Origin: Deltaproteobacteria bacterium
Lineage (GTDB): Bacteria; Desulfobacterota; Desulfobacteria; Desulfobacterales; Desulfosarcinaceae
Direction of reading: 5' to 3'
DNA length: 64,000 nucleotides
Assembly: GCA_021824175.1 (NCBI GenBank)
Contig: JAKALP010000011.1
Span: 154,836 to 218,835 of the forward strand
Shown: positions 8,068 through 20,773 of the stretch, piece after piece
Layout: every line of letters starts with the position of its first letter
Numbering within the stretch: position 1 is the first letter of the stretch
Program-made: the position numbers and the translations under genes
Notes under the pieces: generated by a model
What the model was told of the DNA's origin: nothing
The model's input: the letters and a program-made list of their open reading frames with translations, nothing else
The model's database searches: none

Positions 8068-9417
8068 ATGAATAGATATGTAAGTCGCCGTTTCAGACTA
8101 TTGATGGGCATCATCGTGTTAATGGCGGTGACGCCTGCTTGGGGACAAGAAGCAATCCGGATCGGGGTCGTGGGCCCCATGCGCTTCAACTATGGCCAAG
8201 AGCAATGGAACGGCGCCCAAATGGGGGCCGATGAAGTCAATGCCATGGGCGGCGTCAAACTCGGCAACAAACAACTGAAGATTGAACTATTCAAAGCCGA
8301 CTCCAACGAATTTTTCAGCGTGGCCGCCGCAGCCAGCGCCATGGAGCAGCTTATCCTAAGAGACAAATGCCAATTCGTCATGGGCGGTATCACCTCGGAA
8401 GCCACTCTGGCCATGCAGGATGTGGCCGTGGACAACAAAGTGATTTTCTGGAGCATGGGCGCTGCCCACCCAGAGCTATGTAACCGCGTGGCCGAAAATT
8501 ACGCTCGCTACAAATATTATTTTCGGGGTGCGCCCTTCAACTCGTATTACCTCAACAAAATTCTTATCAACCAGCTCCGAAGCGTCGCCTATGCCATGAA
8601 AAAAAACTTGGACATTGAAACCTTCAAAGTGGCCTTGCTCGCCGAAAAGGCCCTCTATGTAGATCCCATGGTCAAGGAGTTCGAAACGCTATTGCCTAAA
8701 ATGGGCATGGAAATCGTGGGCATCTGGCGCCCTCTGCCCACGGCCAAGGACATGACCAGCGAACTTAAGGCCATAGAAGCCACCAAATGCCATATCATTC
8801 TCTGCATCGTTAACGGTCCGTCAGGGATCACCTTAGGGCGCCAATATGGAGAACTGAAGATTCCGGCGGTTGCAATGGGCATTATCACCCAGGCAAACTC
8901 GCTTAAATTTTATGAAGCTACCCAAAAAATGGGTGACTATGTCATGACGATGTCTTTGTATACGCCCGATCTGGAGTTCAATGAGCTAACCAAGCCCTTT
9001 GTGGACAACTACCTTAAACGTTTTGGTGATTTACCCCAGGCGACGGCTAACACTCACACATTGATCCGATATGTCATCAAACAGGCTGTTGAGGATGTGG
9101 GATCTCTTGACCCGGAAAAACTGATTCCTTACTTCGAGAATGGCATTACCAAATTTCCTGCGGGGATCGCTGCCGTTGGACGGGATGAGCTGGGAAGGCC
9201 TAACCACGATCTTGTCTGGGGGCCAGGAATTAATACTGGCGCTGGTGCCCAATGGCAGGATGGCAAATTTGTGGCCGTCTGGCCCTATTTTAAATGGATG
9301 AGCCCTTACTGGGAGTTCAGCGTGGAGCCGCCGGAAACACCTAATAAAATGAATTACAAAGGCATTGTACCGTTTAAGATCCCCCCATGGGTTATGGCTG
9401 CCTATGGGAAAAAATAA
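8068..9417 (+). CDS. Periplasmic substrate-binding protein, branched-chain amino acid/amide type (copy 1)
   Basis: 449 residues from the ATG at 8068, which has AAGGAG upstream; the longer frame from 8011 adds a tail without an SD. A signal peptide (RRFRLLMGIIVLMAVTPAWG) precedes a Peripla_BP_6-type fold beginning IRIGVVGPMRFNYGQEQWNG. Family members bind amino acids, amides, urea or aromatic acids for ABC uptake, or act as sensory binding proteins. No permease or ATPase gene is nearby and the next gene is a paralogue of the same length. The ligand cannot be told from sequence. The upstream kinase pair is a possible signalling partner but has no periplasmic domain. Confidence 0.88.
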   Translation: MNRYVSRRFRLLMGIIVLMAVTPAWGQEAIRIGVVGPMRFNYGQEQWNGAQMGADEVNAMGGVKLGNKQLKIELFKADSNEFFSVAAAASAMEQLILRDKCQFVMGGITSEATLAMQDVAVDNKVIFWSMGAAHPELCNRVAENYARYKYYFRGAPFNSYYLNKILINQLRSVAYAMKKNLDIETFKVALLAEKALYVDPMVKEFETLLPKMGMEIVGIWRPLPTAKDMTSELKAIEATKCHIILCIVNGPSGITLGRQYGELKIPAVAMGIITQANSLKFYEATQKMGDYVMTMSLYTPDLEFNELTKPFVDNYLKRFGDLPQATANTHTLIRYVIKQAVEDVGSLDPEKLIPYFENGITKFPAGIAAVGRDELGRPNHDLVWGPGINTGAGAQWQDGKFVAVWPYFKWMSPYWEFSVEPPETPNKMNYKGIVPFKIPPWVMAAYGKK

Positions 9418-9654
9418 CGGAAATATGCCTCGTGCTTAAATATGCCATCATAAGCGCTACATCAGCAGAATACCCAAGGGGTTGACACTATTCATAATTG
9501 AAAACCGTGGATCAAAAAGTCAAATCGTATCGGGAATTATTATCTTATCCGTTCATGGAGCTATCTTTTTTTTAAAAGATATGTTATATTGCAAGGGTTT
9601 AAGCGTATATCCCAACCAGTGTCCCAACCAGAATCTGAAAAAGGGGGTAGCTTT

Positions 9655-11004
9655 ATGAAGAGGTTAAACCTGTTCGGCTTTAGTCTCCTAATGGGTATTC
9701 TTCTGTTTGCCGCCAGCTCCCCAGCGTCGGCGGAGGATGAGATCCGGTTCGGTATCATTGGCCCTATGCGTTTCAGTTATGGCCAGGAACAGTGGAACGG
9801 GGCCCAGATGGCAGCCGATGAGATCAATGAGGCTGGGGGCATCAAAGTCGGCAATAAAAAGATGAAGATCACAGTAATCAAGGCCGACTCCAATGAATTT
9901 TTCAGTATCGCCGCCGCTGCCAGCGCCATGGAGCAATTGATCCTGAGGGACAAATGCAATTTTGTCCTCGGTGGACTGACATCCGAAGCCACCTTGGCCA
10001 TGCAGGATGTGGCCATGGACCACAAAACCATCTTTTTCAGCGCTGGTCCGGCCCATCCTCAGCTTTGTGACCGGGTGGCTGAAAACTACGCACGATACAA
10101 ATACTATTTCCGGGGAACTCCATTCAATTCCAACTACCTACAAAAAAACATACTCAACCAGTTGCGCAGCATCTCCGTGGCCATGAAAAAACAATTGAAC
10201 ATCGAGTCCTTCAAAATCGCCATATTGGCTGAAAAGGCCCTATGGGTGGATCCCATAGTGAAGGAGTTTGAAACCACTCTGCCCAAAATGGGCATGGAGG
10301 TTGTGGGCACCTGGCGTCCCCAGCCCACGGCTAAAGACCTAATGGCCGAACTGAAGGCCATTGAAGCCACCAATTGCCACATCATAATGGCCGTTATTAA
10401 TGGTCCAGCTGGCGTAACCTTGGGCCGCCAATATGGCGAACTGAAGATCCCCGCAGTAATTATGGGAATTATCAGCCAAGCGAGTACACTAAAATATTAT
10501 GAGGCCACCCAAAAAATGGCTGACTATGTGGTCACTTTGGGCACCTACACACCTGAACTAGAAATCAATGAATTGACCCAGCCTTTCATTAAGGAATATA
10601 TGAAACGGTATAATGAAGTCCCGCAATATACCGCCAATACCCATCAAATCATCAAATATGCCATTAAGCAGGCCATTGAAGACGTGGGGTCATTGGACCC
10701 CGAAAAACTGATCCCCTACTTGGAGAGCGGCATCACCAAGATACCTGCAGGGGTTGCTGCCAGCGCAAGAGATGAGCTCGGACGCCCCACTCACGATTTG
10801 GTTTGGGGCCCGAACTATACCGTTGGAATTGGAGAGCAGTGGCAGGAAGGCAAGTTGGTTGCCATATGGCCCCACTTCAAATGGATGAGTCCCTACTGGG
10901 AATTTAGCGTGGAACCGCCAGATAAGCCAAATGAGATGACTTATAAAGGACTCTATCCCTTCAAAATAGCCCCATGGGTTCTACAAGCCTATGGGAAGAA
11001 GTAA
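9655..11004 (+). CDS. Periplasmic substrate-binding protein, branched-chain amino acid/amide type (copy 2)
   Basis: 449 residues from the ATG at 9655, behind a GGGGG-rich ribosome site. The signal peptide ends near SSPASA. It matches copy 1 over its whole length, with blocks such as AAAASAMEQLILRDKC, LGRQYGELKIPAV and KWMSPYWEFSVEPP shared almost exactly. The two are a tandem duplication that kept equal length. The 237-bp gap between them holds an AT-rich hairpin (TATCTTTT / AAAAGATA, 9562-9581), so copy 2 may have its own promoter. Role as for copy 1. Confidence 0.88.
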   Translation: MKRLNLFGFSLLMGILLFAASSPASAEDEIRFGIIGPMRFSYGQEQWNGAQMAADEINEAGGIKVGNKKMKITVIKADSNEFFSIAAAASAMEQLILRDKCNFVLGGLTSEATLAMQDVAMDHKTIFFSAGPAHPQLCDRVAENYARYKYYFRGTPFNSNYLQKNILNQLRSISVAMKKQLNIESFKIAILAEKALWVDPIVKEFETTLPKMGMEVVGTWRPQPTAKDLMAELKAIEATNCHIIMAVINGPAGVTLGRQYGELKIPAVIMGIISQASTLKYYEATQKMADYVVTLGTYTPELEINELTQPFIKEYMKRYNEVPQYTANTHQIIKYAIKQAIEDVGSLDPEKLIPYLESGITKIPAGVAASARDELGRPTHDLVWGPNYTVGIGEQWQEGKLVAIWPHFKWMSPYWEFSVEPPDKPNEMTYKGLYPFKIAPWVLQAYGKK

Positions 11005-11090
11005 ATTTTTAACGCGTTGCCGAAAGGCATTAAAACTGCATCGGCGAGGTAATTTAAAGAACACAACTTGAGCAAAAATAATCTTTTCAA

Positions 11091-11124
11091 TTAGCAACCC
11101 CTTTGGCTACAAAGGGGTTGCTAA
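11091..11124. terminator. Strong 15-bp hairpin after the binding-protein genes
   Basis: TTAGCAACCCCTTTG (11091-11105) and its exact reverse complement (11110-11124) flank a 4-base loop. There is no T-run on either side, so it may stabilise the 3' end of the mRNA or need a factor for termination. Confidence 0.45.
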
Positions 11125-11287
11125 CGTTCCGGCCCTCAGCCGCCGGATTTGTAGTATTTCCAGAATTGGTGAACGGGCATCGCTGATATGCTTACCACTC
11201 TGCCACCATAAATATGGCTTAGAATGGAATCTATTTCCAATTCACATCATAGGGCGTCCCCGAAAAACGCTTTCACGGAATGAAGCT

Positions 11288-11872
11288 ATGCAACTAATCA
11301 CACGTATCGTGGAAGTATATTCCCAAATCGATCAACAGGTAACAACATTCCAACTTCGAACAGGATTGCGTTGCCCTGCTGGTTGCGGCCGCTGCTGTCC
11401 TGAAGCCGAAGTATACACCTCTCCAATGGAAATGCTGCCTGCGGCCCATGAGTTGCTCTTGCGCGGAGATTCCCAAAGCTGGCTTGAGCGCGTCCGGAAA
11501 ATAAAGGACGGGTTATGTGTCTTTTATCAACGGCACCCCATCGACCAAGATGGACATTGCGGTCTATATGCACTGCGACCATCCGTCTGCCGCTTGTTTG
11601 GATTTGCCAGTGTGCGTAACCGTTTGGGTCAACGCGTCTTATCTACCTGTAAACTCTTGAAGAAGAATCATCCAAGTGATGTTGCCAAGGCCATTGAACA
11701 CCAACAGGAGGCCCCCTGTTTCTCCCAATTCACCGCCCAGTTGATAGGCATAGATCCATCGGCCAGCCGGTTGGAACCCATCAATATTGCTCTGAGAGAA
11801 GCCATTCAGACCCTGGGACTTCAAATGCAGCTCGCTCATGGTGAGAAACTAGGCAGTAATTCTGCTGCATAA
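11288..11872 (+). CDS. YkgJ-family cysteine-cluster protein
   Basis: 194 residues. The hallmark is a cysteine-rich N-terminal part with RCPAGCGRCCPEAEV (about residues 28-43), followed by single cysteines in GLCVFY, GHCGLY, SVCRLF and STCKLL. This spacing matches the YkgJ (CxxxCxxCC) family, thought to bind zinc or an Fe-S cluster; no reaction is established. It is a single gene with no operon partner. Confidence 0.75.
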   Translation: MQLITRIVEVYSQIDQQVTTFQLRTGLRCPAGCGRCCPEAEVYTSPMEMLPAAHELLLRGDSQSWLERVRKIKDGLCVFYQRHPIDQDGHCGLYALRPSVCRLFGFASVRNRLGQRVLSTCKLLKKNHPSDVAKAIEHQQEAPCFSQFTAQLIGIDPSASRLEPINIALREAIQTLGLQMQLAHGEKLGSNSAA

Positions 11873-12050
11873 CTTCCACCTAAACCAATACCGTATTTTT
11901 TGGGTATTTATTTAGTATTGCCTTTTGGTTCTTTATTGATATAATACGCAATCACACCCACCACCCCATCCATAAGAGGCGCTGTTGCAGTTGAATCCTT
12001 GATCAGTTGCCAACAGGGTTCAAGCCGTCGTTGAAAAAGGAGAGGTGAAA

Positions 12051-12281
12051 ATGAAGGATCTGATTAGTTTCATTGCCCAATCGCTGGTGGACCATCCGAA
12101 CGAAGTGACAGTATCTGAAGTTGAAGGCAATCAAACCACGGTACTGGAGCTGAAAGTAGCCAAGGAGGATCTTGGCAAGGTGATTGGAAAACAAGGCCGA
12201 ACTGCCCAAGCGATGCGGACCATCCTGAGCGCGGTTTCATCCAAGGTGAAAAAACGCACCGTTCTCGAAATCATCGAGTAG
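12051..12281 (+). CDS. khpA: KH-domain RNA-binding protein KhpA
   Basis: 76 residues. A single KH domain fills the protein, with the RNA-binding GxxG loop in [14 protein letters not shown]. The ATG at 12051 is preferred over the GTG at 12045 because AAGGAG (12037-12042) is 8 bases away from it. KhpA proteins bind many RNAs, often with KhpB. The gene usually lies between rpsP and rimM; here it stands alone. Confidence 0.9.
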   Translation: MKDLISFIAQSLVDHPNEVTVSEVEGNQTTVLELKVAKEDLGKVIGKQGRTAQAMRTILSAVSSKVKKRTVLEIIE

Positions 12282-12315
12282 TTGGAACCGCCCGACCCAC
12301 AACCGGAGGCTGTGA

Positions 12316-12340
12316 CTGGACGGTGAGCTTGCCCGTCCAG
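12316..12340. terminator. Hairpin between khpA and pyrG
   Basis: CTGGACGG (12316-12323) pairs with CCGTCCAG (12333-12340) across a 9-base loop between two convergent genes. It has no T-run, so termination is only a guess. Confidence 0.3.
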
Positions 12341-12424
12341 AGCTCCTAACGCGCTTAATCCCGGCGCACCCCAGACAGCCTACCTTAAATCTAAATAAAC
12401 GATCCACCACAAACGACGCAACGC

Positions 12425-14128
<1,704 letters not shown>

Positions 14129-14222
14129 TTAGCATAATCCCCGCAGATGTGAAAGGGATAAAGGAGTAATCGGACTACGGTGACTCTTTGGTCAAGCCAA
14201 TCACTGAAAGGCTACCCACAAT

Positions 14223-15131
14223 CTAATCATCGAATTTCTTTTGAAACTCTTCGATGGTGCGTTTGACTTCATCTGTCGGTGCAGTGCTGGAAGGCTTGTC
14301 CGCCTCTACTTTAGGCGCCGTGGGGTATTTCTCCATTAAATGAGGAATGTCGAACAACTCTGCCGGAAGAGACGGATTTACTACGATATCCGCGACTTCG
14401 ATACGGCGAATCAAGCGATGGTTACGGTAGGTCTCAATTTTGAGGGGGTACCAAAGATCTCCTCTCTTTTGCCATTGGCGATATACAAACTCCAAAGAGT
14501 CACCAGAAACTGACGAAGAAGTATCGATCCAGCGCAACGGCAGAAAGCTATCTTTATTGACCCAAACCTGCGCCGGGGATTCATCAGGGTATTGGGCTCC
14601 GAGCACATAGACAATCTGGTCTTCATACCGCCCCAGGCTGGTCTTCTCCACATCCACACCATGAATGAGCAATTTTCTATATAGCAGTGGCCGCGACCTG
14701 TAGAGCAACAAATCTTTATATTGATCCAAACGCGCATCGGGATTGTCGACTATGTGTCCGTCAAATACCGTCAGGGTTTGATCAAAGACCGCCACATCAA
14801 TACGCTGACCTTTCTGAAGATTGGTTTCCAACCGATATCGGTCCGGGAACGCGATACTGATGGTTTCATTGATGGGGCTGGTTTGTTCGTCGGCTGAGCC
14901 CTCTTCCACGAAGACCTTTTGTACGATGCGCGCACTATGGACCTTGTCCAGTGTTTTTACCATCAGTTCCAGTATATGGGCACCTTGGAGGACATAGGCA
15001 TTAACCGGAAAGGTTCCCAAACCAAGTCCCAGCAGCAAAACAAACCATCCGAAGCCTTTGATTGCGATCGGCCATGGCCGCCTCCTTTGCGGGAATGGCA
15101 GGGAAACCAATAAACCGCGCGAATGCTTCAT
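14223..15131 (-). CDS. LolA-like outer-membrane lipoprotein-sorting family protein
   Basis: 302 residues. A long basic N-terminus with a hydrophobic stretch (FGWFVLLLGLGLG, about residues 28-40) gives export. The body has the LolA/LolB-type pattern: ISIAFPDRYRLE, then an AQVWVNKDSFLPLRW segment and WYPLKIETYRN strands. Family members carry or bind lipids or lipoproteins in the periplasm. The C-terminus (after about 270) is polar and probably unstructured. A direct role in lipoprotein sorting is inferred; it could be an unrelated lipid-binding member. Confidence 0.65.
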   Translation of the reverse strand: MKHSRGLLVSLPFPQRRRPWPIAIKGFGWFVLLLGLGLGTFPVNAYVLQGAHILELMVKTLDKVHSARIVQKVFVEEGSADEQTSPINETISIAFPDRYRLETNLQKGQRIDVAVFDQTLTVFDGHIVDNPDARLDQYKDLLLYRSRPLLYRKLLIHGVDVEKTSLGRYEDQIVYVLGAQYPDESPAQVWVNKDSFLPLRWIDTSSSVSGDSLEFVYRQWQKRGDLWYPLKIETYRNHRLIRRIEVADIVVNPSLPAELFDIPHLMEKYPTAPKVEADKPSSTAPTDEVKRTIEEFQKKFDD

Positions 15132-15268
15132 AATCCACCTTTCACCCCGATCCGGCTTTCACCACTCGGAGTTGCATTGTGAACTCTCTGAATTAACTAT
15201 GGTGCCCTCTTAGCGCCTTTTGACCATCGGAGCGATGAGCGCAAGGCAAGCTACCCTCCAAAATAGTC

Positions 15269-15359
15269 AGGCTGAAGGGGTGTAGTAATATTGTGTTTCC
15301 TGACTTATCGGAATCACAAGCGCGATGATACCACTCACCTTCAGCCTTCAATCTTCAAA
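15269..15359. repeat. CTTCA-heptad intergenic repeat with inverted arms (copy A)
   Basis: CCTTCAGCCTTCAATCTTCAAA (15339-15360) is a run of degenerate heptads of the form CTTCAAY. AGGCTGAAGG at 15269-15278 is the exact reverse complement of CCTTCAGCCT at 15339-15348. A similar heptad array with inverted arms occurs near 39.85 kb, so this looks like a dispersed non-coding element. It lies just downstream of eno. Confidence 0.45.
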
Positions 15360-15367
15360 ATACCCGA

Positions 15368-17098
<1,731 letters not shown>

Positions 17099-17506
17099 AT
17101 GGAAGCAAAAAACCCCTACTATGAGGGCCATTTGTTCGTTGCCGCCATTCGTGTCCTGGAACACAAAAACGGCGCGCCACCAGCCCTGGATCAGATTGCC
17201 GAATTTCTCAAATTCTCCAACGAACAGGCCGGCTTGATCTGCCGCCGTTTGTATGAAGGGGGCATGATCGCCCAGGTGGAGGGAGCATTTGAAGGACGAT
17301 GGGTAGTAGCCGATCACCTCAAGCTGGAGGAGCTACCCAGAGAAGTGGAATCCACTGAACTGGACAATGCCTTGAAAAAATTCCAGGCCGAACGCAATAA
17401 GCTGGCTCAAAAGGTAGAATCAATTAAAGAACAACAAGCCCAAAAAAGAAAAGAGCTTTTTGCCGGGCTTGAAAAAAAATTAAAAAAAGATCTGTCCAAG
17501 GAGTGA
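17099..17506 (+). CDS. Small winged-helix/coiled-coil protein, unknown role
   Basis: 135 residues from the ATG at 17099 (AGGGGAG upstream). Residues 1-70 read as a winged helix: PPALDQIAEFLKFSNEQAGLICRRLYEGGMI has the look of a helix-turn-helix with the recognition helix near residue 45. Residues 80-135 form a charged coiled coil (NALKKFQAERNKLAQKVESI). It may be a transcription or chromosome factor. No partner gene is adjacent. Confidence 0.65.
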   Translation: MEAKNPYYEGHLFVAAIRVLEHKNGAPPALDQIAEFLKFSNEQAGLICRRLYEGGMIAQVEGAFEGRWVVADHLKLEELPREVESTELDNALKKFQAERNKLAQKVESIKEQQAQKRKELFAGLEKKLKKDLSKE

Positions 17507-17641
17507 TGGTTTCCTAAAGGTTGCTAACGGATCCCATCCAGACAATTTCCGCTGTTATTCAAAAACGGCGTGTAGCTTGGACCCCTTCCCAACCGGGAGG
17601 GCCATCGGCATCCTCAAGGTGCCCCGAATACCAATTAACAA

Positions 17642-18895
17642 CTAACCTTTAACCCTCCGAATGGCCGCACCTAATTGCTGGAACTTAACTTCCAGGGCTT
17701 CGTAACCGCGGTCCAAGTGGTAGACGCGGTTGACTTCGGTAGTGTTATCAGCGATCAAACCAGCCAAAATTAAGCAGGCACTGGCCCGCAAGTCCGTGGC
17801 CATCACGGGCGCGCCGGAAAGGTGCGGCACGCCTTTGACTAGGGCGGTGTTGCCGGTTATCGTAATATCGGCCCCCATGCGGCGCAGCTCACCCACATGG
17901 ATGAATCGGTTTTCAAAGATGGTTTCCGAGATGATGCTCGAACCCTGGGCGGTGCTCATCAGTACCATGAATTGGGCCTGCATGTCGGTGGGAAAACCGG
18001 GATACGGCAGGGTTTTCAAATCCACACTTTTGATCAGGTCGCTGCCTTGCACGCGGATATCGCCGCCCTGTACCTCAATGCTTGCGCCCGCCAAACGAAT
18101 TTTGTGGATCACAGCCTCTAGATGATCGGTCTCGGCGCCTTGAATGACCACATCGCCACTCGTGGCAGCGGCGGCGGCGATAAACGTGCCAGCTTCGATG
18201 CGGTCCGGAATGATCCGGGCAGTGACAGGATGCAAACGTTCCACCCCCTCGATGACAATCTCAGGGGTGCCCGCTCCCTGGATGCGCGCCCCCATCTGCA
18301 CCAGCACATCGGCCAATGCCTTAACTTCCGGTTCGCAGGCCGCATTGTGCAGAATCGTAGTCCCCTCGGCCAGCGCGGCCGCCATCAGAATATTTTCAGT
18401 GCCGGTGACAGTCACCAGGTCAAAGTAGATCTCAGCACCTCTAAGCCGGTCGCAGCTGGCTTCCACATAGCCGTGGGCCAGCTCAATGACGGCCCCCAGG
18501 GATGCGAGCGCCTTTAGATGTAAATTGATCGGCCGCGCGCCAATGGCACAACCACCGGGCAGAGAGACCCGCGCCTTTTTTAACCGTGCCACCAGAGGCC
18601 CTAAAACAAGGATGGAGGCCCGCATCTTGCGAACCAGATCATAGGGCGCTTCGTGATTGTTCAATCCAGCGCCATCCACTTGAACCGTATGCCCTTCCAT
18701 TTGGCAACGAGCTCCAAGGTGGGTCAGCAACTGCATGGTGCTCTGAATATCGCGCAGGTCCGGCACATTGGTAAATGTATTAGGGCCGTCACATAGCAGC
18801 CCGGATACCAAAATGGGCAGGGCCGCGTTTTTAGCGCCGCTAACCGCCACACTGCCCTTAAGTTTACGCCCGCCTTGCACAAGAATTTTATCCAT
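17642..18895 (-). CDS. murA: UDP-N-acetylglucosamine 1-carboxyvinyltransferase
   Basis: 417 residues, normal for MurA. It carries out the first committed step of peptidoglycan synthesis, adding enolpyruvyl from PEP to UDP-GlcNAc in the cytoplasm. The start [20 protein letters not shown] is typical and the catalytic cysteine is in [16 protein letters not shown] (fosfomycin-sensitive type, Cys present). It is monocistronic as far as can be seen, 216 bp after the end of the Qrc locus. Confidence 0.96.
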   Translation of the reverse strand: MDKILVQGGRKLKGSVAVSGAKNAALPILVSGLLCDGPNTFTNVPDLRDIQSTMQLLTHLGARCQMEGHTVQVDGAGLNNHEAPYDLVRKMRASILVLGPLVARLKKARVSLPGGCAIGARPINLHLKALASLGAVIELAHGYVEASCDRLRGAEIYFDLVTVTGTENILMAAALAEGTTILHNAACEPEVKALADVLVQMGARIQGAGTPEIVIEGVERLHPVTARIIPDRIEAGTFIAAAAATSGDVVIQGAETDHLEAVIHKIRLAGASIEVQGGDIRVQGSDLIKSVDLKTLPYPGFPTDMQAQFMVLMSTAQGSSIISETIFENRFIHVGELRRMGADITITGNTALVKGVPHLSGAPVMATDLRASACLILAGLIADNTTEVNRVYHLDRGYEALEVKFQQLGAAIRRVKG

Positions 18896-19111
18896 TGGTT
18901 ATATTAATCTCCATCAAAGCGATTTCGCTGGTTATGTATGTCTGTCAATTGCTTCCACCACTCTATGATCGAAAGCCACTCTCGAGCAAAGGTAGTATTG
19001 TAAATTGGAAATTGGATGAAGGCCATATGAAAATTAGATGAAAAAAGCGCCTCTCTGGATATCGCAGAGAAGCGCTCTGAATATTGAAGCGGCGATAATG
19101 GTTTAAGACGC

Positions 19112-19273
19112 TTAATGGTGATGACCGCCGCCTTTGCCTTGCACAGTATCCACCACCGCCTTTATGACGCAATAAGTCATGCCCAGGCCGATGACCGTCA
19201 ACGCATACCAAAGCCCGCCATGAAAGACATAATGGCCCATATCCCAAACCCATTCGAAACAAAATGGAAACAT
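19112..19273 (-). CDS. 53-residue membrane protein following qrcD
   Basis: A short gene on the minus strand, ATG at 19273 and TAA at 19112-19114, with a perfect AAAGGAG 7 bases before the start. It begins 24 bp after the qrcD stop, so it is the last gene of the qrc operon. The protein (start MFPFCFEWVWDMGHYVFHGG) has one predicted membrane span (about residues 19-42, LWYALTVIGLGMTYCVIKAV) and ends in GGGHHH. It has two cysteines (5, 34) and several His residues. It may be an accessory subunit of the Qrc complex; this is inference from position only. Confidence 0.8.
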   Translation of the reverse strand: MFPFCFEWVWDMGHYVFHGGLWYALTVIGLGMTYCVIKAVVDTVQGKGGGHHH

Positions 19274-19297
19274 TGCTCTTCTCCTTTCGGCGTGGCC

Positions 19298-20605
19298 CTA
19301 TGCTACGGTGGCTTCGTGCCCGATATGCGGGGCAGCGGCATGTGCGTGATCGGGATCAGCACCTTCAACGGGATTCAATTCCCGTTCCTGCGGAAAAATG
19401 GGCAGGTAACGGTAAGAGATCATGATCAATATCACGCCGTAAGCCACGGGCAGAATCGTGGTAGCCACCTCCTGCCAGCTGGGAATGTACAGCTGCCAGG
19501 TATCAAATGGCATCACCGGCGCAGCCATGGTTTGCAGCACCATGACCCATCGATTGAGGCTGACGCCAATGATACCTAAAAAGGTGGCTGCCACTCGCAG
19601 GAAAGAATTCTCACGGCTGGATTTAAATACCAACAGTAGACCGGGAACAAAGCCGCAGACAATGATCTCCACAAAGAGAATCCATTTGCCGTAAAGCGCA
19701 TTGTTCTGGAAGAAAAAGTCCCAATTGAATCCTTTAGCCGGCGCGGTTTGGTACACCCAGTAAAGGGTATCGGCGCTCTTGGCGATGATGTAGGTCAAAA
19801 TCATCCAGCCCGATATTTTGGCAAGAAGATAAATGGTGTTGTTCTTAACCAACTTTTTACGGGTGATCTTTTCGGTCAGCCAGGTGATGAACAGCGTAAA
19901 CGACGGCCCATAGGCCGCCGCCGACCAAGTGAAGAGAAAGAAAGTATATGGCCAGATTGTATTGAGAATGCTTTCCCGATAAGCAAAGGGCCGGCCGAAG
20001 AGCACACCTGCCACGCCGCCCAGGGACCCTTGATGGAAGAACGAAAGGAAAGCGCCCGTAGCCGCAAAGATCGCCATGGTGGAGTGCATGTTGTGCCCGA
20101 GATTGTGGAAGAAAGGCACTTTGTCAATTTGACGGTTTTCCAGAATCAAAGGAATATATTCGATGGTCAGAACCGCGAAATAGCAGGAAAGACAGAAGGC
20201 TACCTCGGTGAGCATGGAGTGCACATTGGCGTGCCAGAAGATAAACCAGGAGCGCAGTGGCTGGCCCACATCAATGGCCAAAATCAGCAAGGCCGAACTG
20301 TAGCAGATGAATCCAATGAGCACCGCGTAGTTGATGATGTTTTTCAGGTCATCCTTGCCGAATACATACTTTAGCAGGCCGGAGAAGAAGGCGCCACCGC
20401 CCAAAGCGATGACTGCCAGGTCGGCCCAGATCCACAGGGCAAACCCGTAGTAATCATTCATGTTGGTCTGGTTCAAACCCTTGATCCAGCAAAGGAGCAT
20501 GGCTATGATGCCCCACACCAGAACCCCGCCTACTACTGCTAAACCCAGAAGGAATTTCCATAGGGCACAACGTTTGACGCCCTCGGGTATTAATGCAGAA
20601 TCCAT
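19298..20605 (-). CDS. qrcD: Menaquinone reductase, NrfD-type membrane subunit QrcD
   Basis: 435 residues with about ten hydrophobic spans (for example FLLGLAVVGGVLVWGIIAML near the start). It belongs to the NrfD/PsrC family of quinone-interacting subunits and anchors the Qrc complex, where it exchanges electrons with menaquinone. The start has AAAGGAG at a good distance. The locus order qrcA-B-C-D matches sulfate reducers. The C-terminal tail is hydrophilic with several His (DPDHAHAAAPHIGHE). Confidence 0.92.
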   Translation of the reverse strand: MDSALIPEGVKRCALWKFLLGLAVVGGVLVWGIIAMLLCWIKGLNQTNMNDYYGFALWIWADLAVIALGGGAFFSGLLKYVFGKDDLKNIINYAVLIGFICYSSALLILAIDVGQPLRSWFIFWHANVHSMLTEVAFCLSCYFAVLTIEYIPLILENRQIDKVPFFHNLGHNMHSTMAIFAATGAFLSFFHQGSLGGVAGVLFGRPFAYRESILNTIWPYTFFLFTWSAAAYGPSFTLFITWLTEKITRKKLVKNNTIYLLAKISGWMILTYIIAKSADTLYWVYQTAPAKGFNWDFFFQNNALYGKWILFVEIIVCGFVPGLLLVFKSSRENSFLRVAATFLGIIGVSLNRWVMVLQTMAAPVMPFDTWQLYIPSWQEVATTILPVAYGVILIMISYRYLPIFPQERELNPVEGADPDHAHAAAPHIGHEATVA

Positions 20606-20773
20606 AAGGTAGTACTCCTTTTAATCGGATAGTAAGCGCTGATGAACTTCAAAGGCCTTCCCTGTCTCGCTTTCATTGGCGTCCATTAGCGACTACCATA
20701 TATACGAACTGAATATTTTTTCTTCTACCATCCGCTATCCGTTTATGGAGATTTGCTCCCGATACCTGCCCAT

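Noticed and set aside
18963..19262. A 99-codon minus-strand frame
   Set aside because: It overlaps the 53-residue gene in another frame, has an Arg-rich random composition and no ribosome site. The 19112-19273 gene is the better reading.
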